64,000 nt of DNA, taken from positions 620,001 to 684,000 of the forward strand of contig NZ_JAABOK010000002.1 in the NCBI RefSeq assembly GCF_009928525.1, given 5' to 3'. Below, in pieces: positions 33,785-43,218 of this stretch. This DNA is from Chitinophaga solisilvae. GTDB taxonomy: Bacteria > Bacteroidota > Bacteroidia > Chitinophagales > Chitinophagaceae. The number at the start of each line of letters is the position of its first letter. Position 1 is the stretch's first letter. A program made the translations under genes and the position numbers. The notes under the pieces are model-generated. The model had not been told where the DNA came from and did not search any database. It saw only the letters and a list, made by a program, of their open reading frames with translations.

Positions 33785-35734
33785 ATGTCTGTAAAAGGTG
33801 TATGTTTCTTGTGTCTGCTCCTCCTGGGAGCAGGTTTGGTCGCGCAGGCGCAGGATTCCCTGCGGATATACAAGGCGTTGGATTCCATCAGACTATTACC
33901 CAACGATACCACCAAAGTTTCCCTGTTGATTAAAACAGGACGCCAGTTTTCCCGGTATTTCGATGCGGCTAAACCAGATAACCTCTTCTGGCAGGAAGCC
34001 CTGCAGCTCTCCCAGCGTTTACGCTATTCCCGTGGCCTCGCCCTGGCATATAATGAACTGGGCACCTCCAAAAGGAACAAGTCGCAATACATCGTGGCGG
34101 AAGATCTGCACGAAAAAGCCATTAAATATGCAGAAGAAGCCGGAGACTCGCTGCTGATAAGCTATGCTTTCAATAATGCAGGGGTAGACTGCCGCCGGCA
34201 GGATAAACTCCAGCAGGCGTTCGACTACCACCTGCACGCCCTGAAAATAGCCGAAGCTGTCAATGATGTCCGCAATATCTGTGTAGCCACCAACAGCATC
34301 GGGAATATCCAGCTGACCGCCGAAAATTATGACGACGCGATCAAGCATTTCGACCGCGCCCTGCAACTGGAAGAAAGCAGCAATAATGACCTGGGCGTGG
34401 CCATCAACCTGGGAAATCTGGGGTATGCCTACCAGGGACAAAGCAAACTGGACCTGGCAGTGCAGTATTACCGCCGCTCCCTGGCTGTTAACCTGAAAAT
34501 AGATAATCCTACGGGCATGGCTATATGTTATAATGCCCTCGGTGCTGCCTACAAAGAGAAGAAAGATTATGCCACCGCCATGGATTACCTGAAGAAAGCC
34601 CTGGCCGTCAATGATAAGGTAGCAGATAAAATTCATGTCGCGGAAAGCTACCTCAACATCGGCAAGCTGCTCAGCGCACAGGGAAAACATGACGAAGCCA
34701 GGAAGTATATACAGCAGTCGGTTGACGTGAGTACGTTCTGGGGCTTCAAGTCCATGCTCATGGAGGCCTATAAGGCACTGGCAGCAGATTACAGGAGCAG
34801 CGGGGATTTTAAACGCTCTATGGATGCGGCAGATAAATCATTGCTGTACAAGGACAGTATCCTGAATGATAAATCGACCATGGCGCTGACGCAGATGCAG
34901 ACCATTTATGAGGTAGACAGAAAAGATAATCAGATCAAAACGCTGGAACATGATAAAATGGTTAATGAGCTACGCACCAAACGCAACGTGGTTTTTACAT
35001 TTGCGCTGGCTGGCTTCCTGCTCATGGCCATTGTAGGCGGCTTCTTTTATATCCGCCACCGTAACCTGGAGGCCAACAAGCAAACCCTCCTGCTGGAGCT
35101 GAACTCCCTGCGTTCCCAGATGAATCCGCATTTTATCTTCAACTCCCTCAGCTCCATTCACCGCTATATCTGGAGCAATAACCAGGAGGAAGCGTCGGAC
35201 TACCTGACCAAATTCTCCCGGCTCATGCGCCTGATACTGGATAATACCCAGCATACCTTTGTAGCGCTGAATAAGGAAATTGAATCATTAAAACTGTATC
35301 TCGATCTGGAATCCTTGAGATGTAATGGTATCTTTGAATATTATATCCATATTGATCCGGCCATAAATGATGAAGAAGTCCTTATCCCGCCCATGATTCT
35401 GCAACCATATGTGGAAAACGCTATCTGGCATGGACTGGTACATAAACAGGCGGATAAGGGCATGCTCCATATCGAAATCGTCCTGAAAGCCCGCAGCCTC
35501 GTATGTACTATTACCGATAACGGCATCGGCAGGAAAAAAGCCATGGAAATAAAGGAAAAGAAAGGGAAAATGCACAATTCGGTTGGCATGAAGGTAACGG
35601 AAGGCCGCATTGATCTCATCCGTAAAATCAATAACAAAGATGCAGGAGTAATAGTAACCGACCTGGAAGATACTGCCGGACAACCGGCTGGCACCAAAGT
35701 AACCATTATATTACCGGCTGAATTTATTTTTTAA
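33785..35734 (+). CDS. TPR-containing LytS-type sensor histidine kinase
   Basis: I prefer the ATG at 33785 (649 aa) to the TTG at 33752, since it opens a clean signal peptide (SVKGVCFLCLLLLGAGLVAQAQ). A periplasmic array of about six TPRs spans residues 50-340 (for example ALAYNELGTSKRNKSQYIVA; AINLGNLGYAYQGQSKLDLA). A coiled coil follows, then one membrane helix, VVFTFALAGFLLMAIVGGFFY, here given in part. The cytosolic part is a His_kinase domain with QMNPHFIFNSLSSI, N box ILQPYVENAIWHGL and G1 ITDNGIGRKKA. The partner LytTR regulator follows 40 bp later. Confidence 0.93.
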   Translation: MSVKGVCFLCLLLLGAGLVAQAQDSLRIYKALDSIRLLPNDTTKVSLLIKTGRQFSRYFDAAKPDNLFWQEALQLSQRLRYSRGLALAYNELGTSKRNKSQYIVAEDLHEKAIKYAEEAGDSLLISYAFNNAGVDCRRQDKLQQAFDYHLHALKIAEAVNDVRNICVATNSIGNIQLTAENYDDAIKHFDRALQLEESSNNDLGVAINLGNLGYAYQGQSKLDLAVQYYRRSLAVNLKIDNPTGMAICYNALGAAYKEKKDYATAMDYLKKALAVNDKVADKIHVAESYLNIGKLLSAQGKHDEARKYIQQSVDVSTFWGFKSMLMEAYKALAADYRSSGDFKRSMDAADKSLLYKDSILNDKSTMALTQMQTIYEVDRKDNQIKTLEHDKMVNELRTKRNVVFTFALAGFLLMAIVGGFFYIRHRNLEANKQTLLLELNSLRSQMNPHFIFNSLSSIHRYIWSNNQEEASDYLTKFSRLMRLILDNTQHTFVALNKEIESLKLYLDLESLRCNGIFEYYIHIDPAINDEEVLIPPMILQPYVENAIWHGLVHKQADKGMLHIEIVLKARSLVCTITDNGIGRKKAMEIKEKKGKMHNSVGMKVTEGRIDLIRKINNKDAGVIVTDLEDTAGQPAGTKVTIILPAEFIF

Positions 35735-35774
35735 TCAGCAGACAGCTAAAAACTATATCTAAAAATCACGCAGC

Positions 35775-36539
35775 ATGAGCGACATTAAGGCTATCATCGT
35801 TGATGATGAGCAACATTGTATCGATGCCCTGCAAACTATGTTGTTAAAGAAGTGTCCCGGAGTGGAAGTGGTTGGATCAGCGAAAGGAGTAAGGGAAGCA
35901 AAGGAACTACTCGATGAGTTACATCCCGACCTGGTATTTCTGGACGTGGAAATGCCACACCAGAACGGGTTTGAGCTGTTAAAACTCTTTGATAAGGTAT
36001 CCTTTGACGTCATTTTTACTACAGCCTATGAACAGTATGCATTAAAGGCCATTAAATTCAATGCACTCGATTACCTTTTGAAACCCTTCAGTGTAAAGGA
36101 ATTGCAGGACGCCCTGGAGAAATGCCGGGAGAAGAAACAGCAACGGCTGAAAGATACGGCTGTTTCTCCCATGGATGTTTTTCTGCAGAATATGAAAACA
36201 CTGCAGCAATCGCATAAAAAAATTGCGCTGCCTACCATCAACGGACTGGTGTTTATGCCCGTGCAGAACATTGTCCGGTGCGAGTCTACAGGCAATTACA
36301 CCCGCATCTTTTTCACGGATAAGAAAAACCTGATGGTATCCCGGCCGCTCAAAGAGTTTGAAGAGTTACTGACAGATGTGGATTTCTTCCGGGTACATAA
36401 TTCTCACCTGATTAACCTGCAGCAAATGCAGTCCTATATCCAGGGAGAAGGCGGGTTTGCCCTCATGAGCGATGGCGCGCAGGTGGAAGTTTCCAGAAGA
36501 CGGAAAGCCGACTTTCTCAAGAAAGCTATGCAGTTTTAA
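35775..36539 (+). CDS. LytTR-family response regulator
   Basis: The 254-residue protein has a receiver domain with acidic D10/D11, phosphoacceptor D57 in LVFLDVEMP, a conserved Thr/Ala in FTTAYEQ, and K103 in YLLKPF. A C-terminal LytTR DNA-binding domain follows: NIVRCESTGNYTRIFFTDKK, SRPLKEFEELL, FRVHNSHLINL, VEVSRRRKADFLKK. It is cognate to the TPR kinase upstream. Such pairs in Bacteroidota respond to extracellular cues; the target promoters (usually two direct repeats) are not identifiable here. Confidence 0.95.
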   Translation: MSDIKAIIVDDEQHCIDALQTMLLKKCPGVEVVGSAKGVREAKELLDELHPDLVFLDVEMPHQNGFELLKLFDKVSFDVIFTTAYEQYALKAIKFNALDYLLKPFSVKELQDALEKCREKKQQRLKDTAVSPMDVFLQNMKTLQQSHKKIALPTINGLVFMPVQNIVRCESTGNYTRIFFTDKKNLMVSRPLKEFEELLTDVDFFRVHNSHLINLQQMQSYIQGEGGFALMSDGAQVEVSRRRKADFLKKAMQF

Positions 36540-36707
36540 CGGTTTCCGATTTTATTCTATTTTATGCCAGTTATTGTCAATAAACTACCGGATAATAAAT
36601 GGTTGTTGTGTCACTTTTTGAGAAGAACTACATTTGAATTACGATTTCAATTTAAATACTATATAAAGATTTTATTCTCTGCATTACTAGCGCGATTAGC
36701 CCCAAAG

Positions 36708-36736
36708 AAAAAAGACACCGGAAGGTGTCTTTTTTG
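36708..36736. terminator. Bidirectional terminator between LytTR gene and ispH
   Basis: AAAGACACC pairs with GGTGTCTTT around GGAA, with T-runs on the plus strand and A-runs upstream that become T-runs on the minus strand. It separates two convergent genes. Confidence 0.9.
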
Positions 36737-36778
36737 TTGTGCAATAATTATATGTAAGATGATTATAAATAGCGGAAA

Positions 36779-38002
36779 TCAATCAGCTGTAGCCATTTCA
36801 TCGGCTTTATGTTCCAGGCCGTAAAAAGACAGCAGCCGGCGGATCACTCCTTCGACCAGGGCATCCGGGCAGGAAGCGCCGCTGGTTAACAGTACTGTCA
36901 CCCGCTCCTTTTCTGGTAAAAAAGTATCACTGTGGATTACCTGTTTATGATGGAAATCGTAGTGGTCTATTTCGCCGGCAGAATGGATATGCTCAGGGGC
37001 GCTGATGAAATAGGTCGGCAGCTTTTCTTCGCAGAGTTCTACCAGGTGGGAAGTATTGGAACTGTTATAACCACCCACTACAATGGCCAGGTCGGCGGGT
37101 TCCAGGAGCATGCCGGTAACAGCGCTCTGGTTGTCGTTGGTGGCGTAGCACAGCGTATCGCGGGTGTCGGCAAACCTTTCGCCTACCGTAGCCTCTGTAA
37201 GCTGATAATGAGCTGTTATAACCTGGCGGATATAATCCGCTATTGCCTGCGTTTCTGTGGCCAGCATGGTCGTCTGGTTAACTACGCCGACACGTTGCAG
37301 GTCTGTGGTCACATCAAAACCAGGGGAGTACTGATCTTTAAAAACCGTGTAGAAGCTCTCTGCGGGCGTAGTGCCGTTAATATAGGCGGCGAGTTTCTCT
37401 GCTTCGGCCATGTCCTTTACCACCACGGTAGGTGTATTGGAGCGGCTGTGAGAGAAGGTGGCCCTGGTTTCTTCGTGTCCGGGCTTTCCGTGCACAATAA
37501 CCGTATAGCTCTTCTTGCCTATCTGTTCTGCCTTGTTCCATACCCGTTCCACGAAAGGGCAGGTGGTATTATATTTCAGCGGTTCGATACCGAGGGAGTG
37601 CAGTCGTGTTTCTATTTCCAGGGTGGTGCCAAACGCCGGTATAATTACAATGTCGTCTTCCTGCAGGTCTTCCCAGGGAATCAGCTGTTTGCCCGCCGTA
37701 TCCATGATAAACTGAACGCCGCGGTCCAGCAGGTCATTGTTTACATGCGCGTTATGGATCATTTCACTGAGCAGGAAAATCCGTTTACCGGGGTTTTCCT
37801 CTACGGTTCTGAAAGCTATTTCAATGGCATTTTCTACACCGTAACAAAAGCCGAAATGGCGCGCCAGCAGTATTTTCAATGGGCCAAAGTCAAGCAGGGT
37901 GGGCGAAAAGTCCTTCTTCATGCGGTCCTGCTGTTTGCGCTGGTTTTTGATAGCGCTGATCAGCGGACTGCGATATATCACCGGAACATTGAATGTTTTC
38001 AT
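36779..38002 (-). CDS. ispH: 4-hydroxy-3-methylbut-2-enyl diphosphate reductase
   Basis: The 407-residue protein is the long IspH/LytB form. The three cluster cysteines are in ARHFGFCYGVENAI (C53), KYNTTCPFVERVW (C148), and the late TSGASCPDALVEG. The substrate-binding Glu/His/Thr stretches VGGYNSSNTSHL and IVHGKPGHEETRATFSHS are also present. It is a [4Fe-4S] enzyme of the last step of the non-mevalonate pathway, giving IPP and DMAPP. A minus-strand -7 box lies at 38028-38035. No other isoprenoid genes are adjacent. Confidence 0.96.
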   Translation of the reverse strand: MKTFNVPVIYRSPLISAIKNQRKQQDRMKKDFSPTLLDFGPLKILLARHFGFCYGVENAIEIAFRTVEENPGKRIFLLSEMIHNAHVNNDLLDRGVQFIMDTAGKQLIPWEDLQEDDIVIIPAFGTTLEIETRLHSLGIEPLKYNTTCPFVERVWNKAEQIGKKSYTVIVHGKPGHEETRATFSHSRSNTPTVVVKDMAEAEKLAAYINGTTPAESFYTVFKDQYSPGFDVTTDLQRVGVVNQTTMLATETQAIADYIRQVITAHYQLTEATVGERFADTRDTLCYATNDNQSAVTGMLLEPADLAIVVGGYNSSNTSHLVELCEEKLPTYFISAPEHIHSAGEIDHYDFHHKQVIHSDTFLPEKERVTVLLTSGASCPDALVEGVIRRLLSFYGLEHKADEMATAD

Positions 38003-38027
38003 GTGTAAAAAACGAAAGAGTGAGCGG

Positions 38028-38035
38028 CAAAGTTA
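38028..38035 (-). promoter_or_regulatory. -7 box for ispH
   Basis: The minus strand reads TAACTTTG, matching TAnnTTTG, 26 bp before the ispH start. It falls within the last bases before the rhomboid stop, so ispH likely has its own promoter in addition to read-through. Confidence 0.5.
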
Positions 38036-38036
38036 A

Positions 38037-38921
38037 TCAGTTTTCCTTGCTGACTTTATCCAACCATGCTTTTTCTTCTGCGCTGAGGCTGTGATATCCT
38101 TTCTCATTGATTTTGTCGAGCAGCTGATCCAGTTTAAGCTGGTTGTTGTCATCCGGCTTTTTCACCACTTTCAGCGGAGATTTTTTAGGTTTGAAGCGGG
38201 CCTGTCTTTTTTTGCTTTCCGCGCGGGTTTCGGCGTCGAAGAGCCATATGAGCGGTTTGCAGAGGTCAGTGCCGTTCTGCAGGATACGTATGTAGAAGAA
38301 GCCCAGCAGCGCGCCTCCCATATGGGAAATGATGCCGCCCAGGTTGCCCTGCGGGATGGAAACCAGCCCCAGTACTATCAGGGCCAGTGCCAGCCATTTC
38401 AGGCGGATGGAGCCCAGAAACAGGAGGCCTATCTCGTAGTTTGGCATCAGGGTGGCACAGGCTACCAGAATGCACATCACGGAGGCGGAAGCGCCGATCA
38501 TCACGGCATCGGTGCTGCCCAGGAAAAGGTTATAGCATAACAGGTACAGTACGCCGCCGGCGATACCGCCCAGCAGGTATAGCGGCAATATCCGCCGGTT
38601 GCCCAGGAAGCCCCGGAATAGATTACCGAACCAGTACAGGTTAAGCATGTTAAAGAAAATATGGAAGATGCCCACATGGGTAAACATGTAGGTGATAAGC
38701 CCCCAGGGCTTAATCAGGAAAGTGCCGGGATGTGAGTGAAGCGCCAGCTGCTCAAAGGTCCAGGCAAAGGCAGTATTACCGGGTGAAAATGTTTGTATTA
38801 CTTCCAGTGTTTTGATCCCGAGGAAAATAATAATATTCCACAGCAGCAAATGATTAACTGTATTGCCTTGTCTGAGCCAGTAGCGAATATCCGATTGAAA
38901 TGAAGTCCCGTTCATATACAC
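38037..38921 (-). CDS. Rhomboid family intramembrane serine protease
   Basis: The 294-residue protein has six predicted membrane helices. The rhomboid motifs are HVGIFHIFFNMLNLYWFGN, the catalytic Ser in MIGASASVMCIL, and the catalytic His in ISHMGGALLGFFYI. The C-terminal 90 residues are a charged cytosolic tail (KKRQARFKPKKSPLKVVKK) ending in a helical YHSLSAEEKAWLDKV segment. It cleaves membrane proteins within or near the bilayer; its substrates are unknown. An in-frame ATG six bases in (38915) is an equally good start. Confidence 0.92.
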   Translation of the reverse strand: MYMNGTSFQSDIRYWLRQGNTVNHLLLWNIIIFLGIKTLEVIQTFSPGNTAFAWTFEQLALHSHPGTFLIKPWGLITYMFTHVGIFHIFFNMLNLYWFGNLFRGFLGNRRILPLYLLGGIAGGVLYLLCYNLFLGSTDAVMIGASASVMCILVACATLMPNYEIGLLFLGSIRLKWLALALIVLGLVSIPQGNLGGIISHMGGALLGFFYIRILQNGTDLCKPLIWLFDAETRAESKKRQARFKPKKSPLKVVKKPDDNNQLKLDQLLDKINEKGYHSLSAEEKAWLDKVSKEN

Positions 38922-39311
38922 AAATTAAAGTAAAAATCCGGGATTTAAGTACACGAAATTTAAAGCTTTCCGCTGCATGATAACTGCAACTGTCAGGGTG
39001 CGCCGGAGCTTTTTACGCCAGGTTTTTTCATTGGTTGATATGCTGTTTTGAACATCTTCCTCTATTAACAATTTTTTCGTGTTCCGGTTGTGTCAGCAGC
39101 AAAAACAGGAGGGAATACTAACAATAGAAAATATTCTCACAAGATATTTTTCAGCTATATGTTTTAAAAATATCTGAAAATCACGTTAAAATATCAGCGG
39201 GAGCCTGGTTTTCTTCGCAAAAAATAGGGAAAAACGGGTAAAATGTCGTATTTTTGCCGTCCCATAAAACAGGGAGTCCGGGTATTCCGGATTAAAATAC
39301 CAATTTTTTTT
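38922..39311. other. Divergent region between rhomboid gene and rpsA, with rpsA promoter
   Basis: No gene is seen in these 390 bases. TATTTTTG at 39249-39256 is a perfect -7 box about 55 bp before the rpsA start, which argues against the longer frame beginning at 39243. The region is AT-rich with several short self-complementary stretches. I see no S1 autoregulatory structure that I could defend. Confidence 0.5.
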
Positions 39312-41213
39312 ATGAGTGAAAACAACATTCCTAACGAACAAAACGCTGAACAACAGGCTCCGCAGGCAACAGCTCCTGTGGCAGAAACAGCGACACAAAA
39401 GGCTCCTGTAGCAGCTACCGCTCACGACGATTTCGACTGGAGCGTAGACAAACGTAACGTTTCTTCTTACAGCAAAGCTGAAAAAGAAAAGTACGACCAG
39501 ACTTACGACAGCACCTTCAAAGTGTTTGAAGAAAACAGTCTGCTGACTGGTACTGTAGTAGGTATCACCAACACAGACGTGGTAATCAACATCGGTTTCA
39601 AATCTGATGGTTTGATTTCCCTGAACGAATTCCGCGATGTTCCCGGTCTGAAAATCGGCGACGAAGTGGAAGTGCTGGTAGTAGAAAAAGAAGACCGCGA
39701 TGGTAACCTGCACCTGAGCCGTAAACAGGCTCGCCAGAAACGTGCATGGGAAAAAATCGTGGAAGTTTACAAAACAGGCGAAGTGGTTACCGGTACCGTT
39801 ACCAGCAAAACCAAAGGCGGCTTGATCGTAGACGTTTACGGTATGGAAACATTCCTGCCAGGTTCTCAGATCGACGTGAAACCTGTTACCGATTACGACC
39901 AGTTCGTTGGCAAAACTATGGAGTTCAAGGTGGTGAAAGTAAACGAAACCATCCGCAACGCTGTCGTTTCTCACAAAGCGCTGATCGAAAGCGATATCGA
40001 ACAACAAAGAGTGGATATTATCTCCAAACTGGAAAAAGGCCAGGTACTGGAAGGTACTATCAAAAATATCACCGACTTCGGTGCGTTCATCGACCTGGGC
40101 GGTCTGGACGGTCTGCTGTATATCACCGATATCAGCTGGGGCCGTATCTCCCACCCAAGCGAAGTACTGCAGATGGATCAGAAAATCAACGTTGTTGTGC
40201 TTGACTTCGATGACGAAAAACGTCGCATAAGCCTGGGCTACAAACAACTGACTCCTCATCCGTGGGATACTTTACCAGCTACAATCACCGAAGGTGCTAA
40301 AGTAAAAGGTAAAGTAGTGAACATCGAAGATTACGGTGCTTTCCTGGAAATCATGCCTGGCGTAGAAGGTCTGGTACACGTTTCTGAAATCTCCTGGGCT
40401 TCAACTCCTATCAACGCGAAGGAATTCTTCAAATTAGGCGAAGAATACGAAGCAGTGGTAGTTACCCTGAGCAAAGAAGAGCGTAAAATGTCTCTGTCTA
40501 TCAAACAACTGACAGAAGATCCATGGTCTACTATCGAAACTAAATTCCCGGTTGAAAGCCGTCACAAAGGTATCGTGAAAAACATCACTCCTTATGGCGT
40601 GTTCGTAGAACTGGAAACCGGTATCGGCGGTATGATCCACATCTCTGATCTGAGCTGGATCAAACGTTTCAACCACCCGTCTGAATACACTAAAGTAGGT
40701 AACGAAATAGATGTAGTTATCCTGGGTATTGATAAAGAAAACCGTAAGCTGAGCCTGGGTCACAAACAGATCGAAGAAGATCCATGGAACACTTTCGAAA
40801 CTATCTTCCCGATCAACTCCGTACACGAAGGTACCGTTGTGAAGAAAGATGAAAAAGGCGCTACTGTTCAACTGCAGTATGGTCTGGAAGCTTACGCTCC
40901 TGCACGTCACCTGAGAACGGAAGACGAAAAACCAATTAACGTTGAAGACGTGAAAGAATTCATGATCATCGAATTCGATCGCAGCGAAAAACGTATCCTG
41001 GTTTCTCACACAAGAGTATGGGAAAAAGCACAGGCTGAAGAAAAAGAAGCTGTTGTTAAAGAGAAGAGAGCTGAAGCTGACAAAACCCGTAAAGCAGTGA
41101 AAAACATTCAGGGTAAAGTAGAAAAAGCTACTTTAGGTGACCTGGGTGCTTTAGCTGAACTGAGAGAAAAACTGAAACAGTCTGAAGGCGGCGAAGAAAA
41201 ATCCGCTCAGTAA
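39312..41213 (+). CDS. rpsA: 30S ribosomal protein S1
   Basis: The ATG at 39312 is chosen (633 aa): the preceding in-frame ATG lies upstream of the -7 box, and SENNIPNEQNAEQQAPQA is the usual acidic Bacteroidota S1 start. Six S1/OB domains follow, each with the F-G-A-F/V-F-V-E type core (for example TDFGAFIDLGGLDGLLYITD; EDYGAFLEIMPGVEGLVHVS; TPYGVFVELETGIGGMIHIS). A charged C-terminal extension (KAQAEEKEAVVKEKRAEADK) exceeds the E. coli protein. S1 recruits mRNA to the 30S subunit; Bacteroidota S1 must work with messages that mostly lack Shine-Dalgarno sites. Confidence 0.97.
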   Translation: MSENNIPNEQNAEQQAPQATAPVAETATQKAPVAATAHDDFDWSVDKRNVSSYSKAEKEKYDQTYDSTFKVFEENSLLTGTVVGITNTDVVINIGFKSDGLISLNEFRDVPGLKIGDEVEVLVVEKEDRDGNLHLSRKQARQKRAWEKIVEVYKTGEVVTGTVTSKTKGGLIVDVYGMETFLPGSQIDVKPVTDYDQFVGKTMEFKVVKVNETIRNAVVSHKALIESDIEQQRVDIISKLEKGQVLEGTIKNITDFGAFIDLGGLDGLLYITDISWGRISHPSEVLQMDQKINVVVLDFDDEKRRISLGYKQLTPHPWDTLPATITEGAKVKGKVVNIEDYGAFLEIMPGVEGLVHVSEISWASTPINAKEFFKLGEEYEAVVVTLSKEERKMSLSIKQLTEDPWSTIETKFPVESRHKGIVKNITPYGVFVELETGIGGMIHISDLSWIKRFNHPSEYTKVGNEIDVVILGIDKENRKLSLGHKQIEEDPWNTFETIFPINSVHEGTVVKKDEKGATVQLQYGLEAYAPARHLRTEDEKPINVEDVKEFMIIEFDRSEKRILVSHTRVWEKAQAEEKEAVVKEKRAEADKTRKAVKNIQGKVEKATLGDLGALAELREKLKQSEGGEEKSAQ

Positions 41214-41218
41214 GACCT

Positions 41219-41285
41219 GCACCAGTTCAAATAACAAAAAAGGCTGTTCCTTCGGAACGGCCTTTTTTTGTTACTTGAACTGGTG
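41219..41285. terminator. Large palindromic terminator after rpsA
   Basis: The core AAAAAAGGCTGTTCC/GGAACGGCCTTTTTTT with loop TTC is extended by GCACCAGTTCAA and its complement TTGAACTGGTGC. It terminates rpsA and is symmetric enough to act on the convergent cyclase gene as well. Confidence 0.92.
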
Positions 41286-41287
41286 CA

Positions 41288-41398
41288 TTTTATTATTTTA
41301 TTATTTGAGATTTGGTTATTTAAAATGCAGCGAAGATCTAAGTCTAGGTCTTCGCTGCATTTTAAATAACCAAATCCCAAATAATAAAATAACAAAAT
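41288..41398. repeat. Long inverted repeat, type B
   Basis: This 111-bp palindrome has outer arms TTTATTATTTGAGATTTGGT and inner arms AAAATGCAGCGAAGATC/GGTCTTCGCTGCATTTT, unique to this site but sharing CGAAGATC-like bases with type A inner arms. It abuts the rpsA terminator and the stop of the cyclase gene, giving two stacked long hairpins at one convergent junction. Confidence 0.9.
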
Positions 41399-42162
41399 TA
41401 TTCAAAGAGGGCTACCACGCGTGCCGGGGCCGCGCTGGCGCCTTTTATTTTCAGGGGGAATACGGCTACTTTAAAGCCGTAGGGGGGTAGTGCGCCGAGG
41501 TTTACAAGTTGTTCCATGTGGCAGTATTCCTTTTCCCTGCCTACGAGGTGGGCCTGCCAGAAGTAGTCCTGCTGTGCGCTGGTTCTGGCCTGCTGTACCA
41601 TGTATTTCAGGGGCAGATCCCAGCCCCATTGATCGATACCCATTACTTTCACGCCCTGATCTATCAGCCAGTGGGTGGCGGCTGCGCTCATGCCGGTACC
41701 GCGCATGGGATATTCGCTGGTGCCGATAAACTGATCGCGGCCGGTACGGATAAGTACAATGGTACCCGGACGGATCATGGCGCCGGTGGCGGCTAGGTTT
41801 TCCTGTATATCAGTGAGCGTGATCTCTTCGAAATCGGCTTTATGCGTCATATCAATCACTACGCCGTCGCCATAGCACCATTCCAGCGGGATTTCATCGA
41901 TGGTTTTGGCAGGTTGCCCGTTAACAACAGGGGCGTAATGCCAGGGGGCATCCATATGGGTGGTGGCATGAACGCCCATGCTGACGATTTTATCATCGGC
42001 CCAGCCTTCAAAGCCTTTGGGAAACAGGCGGGCAGGAAGCCCCAGGAAAAAACGGATCAGCATTTTGCTTTTCCGGTGCGCCTTATGTTTTATTTTAACG
42101 CGCATAAACCAGGGATCCTGTCTGTTGTACTCAATCGTTTTGGAGAGATCAACAATTTTCAT
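41398..42162 (-). CDS. Cyclase family (kynurenine-formamidase-like) metal hydrolase
   Basis: The 254-residue protein belongs to the cyclase/KynB family. It shows the metal-binding motif HATTHMDAPWHY near residues 85-96, GRDQFIGTSEYP, and GIDQWGWDLP. The family hydrolyses formamides and related amides or lactams with a divalent metal; members include N-formylkynurenine formamidase. The rest of a kynurenine pathway is not nearby, so the substrate is undecided. The HAD phosphatase gene lies 14 bp upstream on the same strand, so they are likely cotranscribed. Confidence 0.85.
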   Translation of the reverse strand: MKIVDLSKTIEYNRQDPWFMRVKIKHKAHRKSKMLIRFFLGLPARLFPKGFEGWADDKIVSMGVHATTHMDAPWHYAPVVNGQPAKTIDEIPLEWCYGDGVVIDMTHKADFEEITLTDIQENLAATGAMIRPGTIVLIRTGRDQFIGTSEYPMRGTGMSAAATHWLIDQGVKVMGIDQWGWDLPLKYMVQQARTSAQQDYFWQAHLVGREKEYCHMEQLVNLGALPPYGFKVAVFPLKIKGASAAPARVVALFE

Positions 42163-42176
42163 ATGAAAAGACGGAT

Positions 42177-42842
42177 TTATCTTTTGGTTGTCAGCAGTTC
42201 CAGCTGCCGATCGCCGAACTGCAGCAGCGAGTCCAGCTTCATATCTGCCAGCGCATAACGGGGGTCCTGCCGGTTATGCGGTTCCGGTACCACAATGGTT
42301 TTCATGCGGGCAGCTTTGGCCGCCGTCATGCCGGTAACAGAGTCTTCAAAAGCGAGGCAGTCCAGCGGATCGCTGTTAAGCGCTGTGGCACAGGCAAGAT
42401 ACACGGCAGGATGCGGTTTGCCGTAATCTTCAAATTCAGCGGAATATACGGCCTGGAATTTATCCCTGATCTGCAGGTGCTGCAGTACCGCTTCAATCAG
42501 CCGCAGGGGGGAAGAAGATGCCAGCCCTGTTTTAAAGGAGCGCTGCCCGAAGAAATCCAGGATATAATGCAGCCCTTCCATAGCCGTACCGGAAGCAATG
42601 ATTTTGGCAGTAACACTGTCAATGATTTCTGCTGTTACCTGGTCCGCACTTTTGCTGTCCCATTTAAAGTAGTTATGCCAGTAGCTGACTACTTCTTTTG
42701 TCCGCAGCCCCGTAGTGAGGTGCGTGAGTTCAGGAGATAAAGTAACGCCTACCGTTGAAAATACTTCCCGCATGGCTATGCCCCATAAAGGTTCAGAATC
42801 TACCAGCAGGCCATCCATATCAAATATTACCGTGTTAATCAT
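42177..42842 (-). CDS. HAD family sugar-phosphate phosphatase (hexitol phosphatase-like)
   Basis: I take the ATG at 42842 (221 aa), directly before the catalytic strand INTVIFDMDGLLVDSEP; the longer frame adds a basic leader with no homology. Motif II is LASSSPLRL, motif III holds Lys in DYGKPHPAVY, and motif IV is CLAFEDSVTGMTAAKAA. The cap type and motifs place it with beta-phosphoglucomutase-like HADs such as HxpB/YniC, which dephosphorylate small sugar phosphates. Substrate choice cannot be read. Confidence 0.88.
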   Translation of the reverse strand: MINTVIFDMDGLLVDSEPLWGIAMREVFSTVGVTLSPELTHLTTGLRTKEVVSYWHNYFKWDSKSADQVTAEIIDSVTAKIIASGTAMEGLHYILDFFGQRSFKTGLASSSPLRLIEAVLQHLQIRDKFQAVYSAEFEDYGKPHPAVYLACATALNSDPLDCLAFEDSVTGMTAAKAARMKTIVVPEPHNRQDPRYALADMKLDSLLQFGDRQLELLTTKR

Positions 42843-43073
42843 AATACGCCGTTTGCGCCGCAAAGATAATAAACACAGCCGCCCCGCTGCCGGCCGGTCG
42901 CATTTTCCCATAATAAAATGTTATATGGCATAATCACAGGTTATGACCCTGATGCCGGTTTTTTATAGTGGGTGTTCTGTAAGTTGTTATCTATCAGTTG
43001 GTTGAAAATTTTTTCTGATAAAATACGCGCCGGAATTAATTTTTTCTGGTTTTCTGCTCCCACGTAAATATTT

Positions 43074-43104
43074 TTTGGAAAGATGAAGGGCATTTCTATC
43101 TTTG
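43074..43104 (+). promoter_or_regulatory. Promoter of the Cys-leader/sulfite reductase operon
   Basis: TTTG (43074-43077), a 19-bp spacer, then TATCTTTG (43097-43104) is an exact match to the Bacteroidota -33/-7 pattern. Transcription should begin near 43110, some 20 bp before the leader ORF. The preceding 230 bases back to the HAD gene hold no ORF. Confidence 0.8.
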
Positions 43105-43131
43105 TATTACTCTACTAAAATTATAGGGAAT

Positions 43132-43218
43132 ATGGGTAATGAGGCAAGCGTGATGATGATGAATAACCGCTGTAATGATGGCTGCTGTTGTAAAACAGCG
43201 GCGGAGTGTGTAGTATGA
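43132..43218 (+). CDS. Cys-rich leader peptide (28 aa)
   Basis: A 28-codon ORF starts with ATG at 43132 and ends TGA at 43216-43218. It has five Cys codons: one at codon 14, three consecutive at codons 18-20 (TGC TGT TGT, 43183-43191), and one at codon 26. Extra in-frame ATG codons occur at 43153-43161. It sits about 20 bp after a strong promoter and before a terminator, ahead of the sulfite reductase gene. This is the position and composition expected of a translated attenuator leader whose ribosome stalls when Cys-tRNA is scarce. The peptide itself need have no function. Confidence 0.72.
   Translation: MGNEASVMMMNNRCNDGCCCKTAAECVV

Noticed and set aside
36932..38008. Plus-strand frame of 358 codons opposite ispH
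   Set aside because: The complementary strand carries all IspH cysteine motifs; the plus-strand product has no recognisable feature.
39186..40259. Minus-strand frame of 357 codons opposite rpsA
   Set aside because: Antisense to S1 domains; Phe/Val-rich translation typical of a shadow frame.
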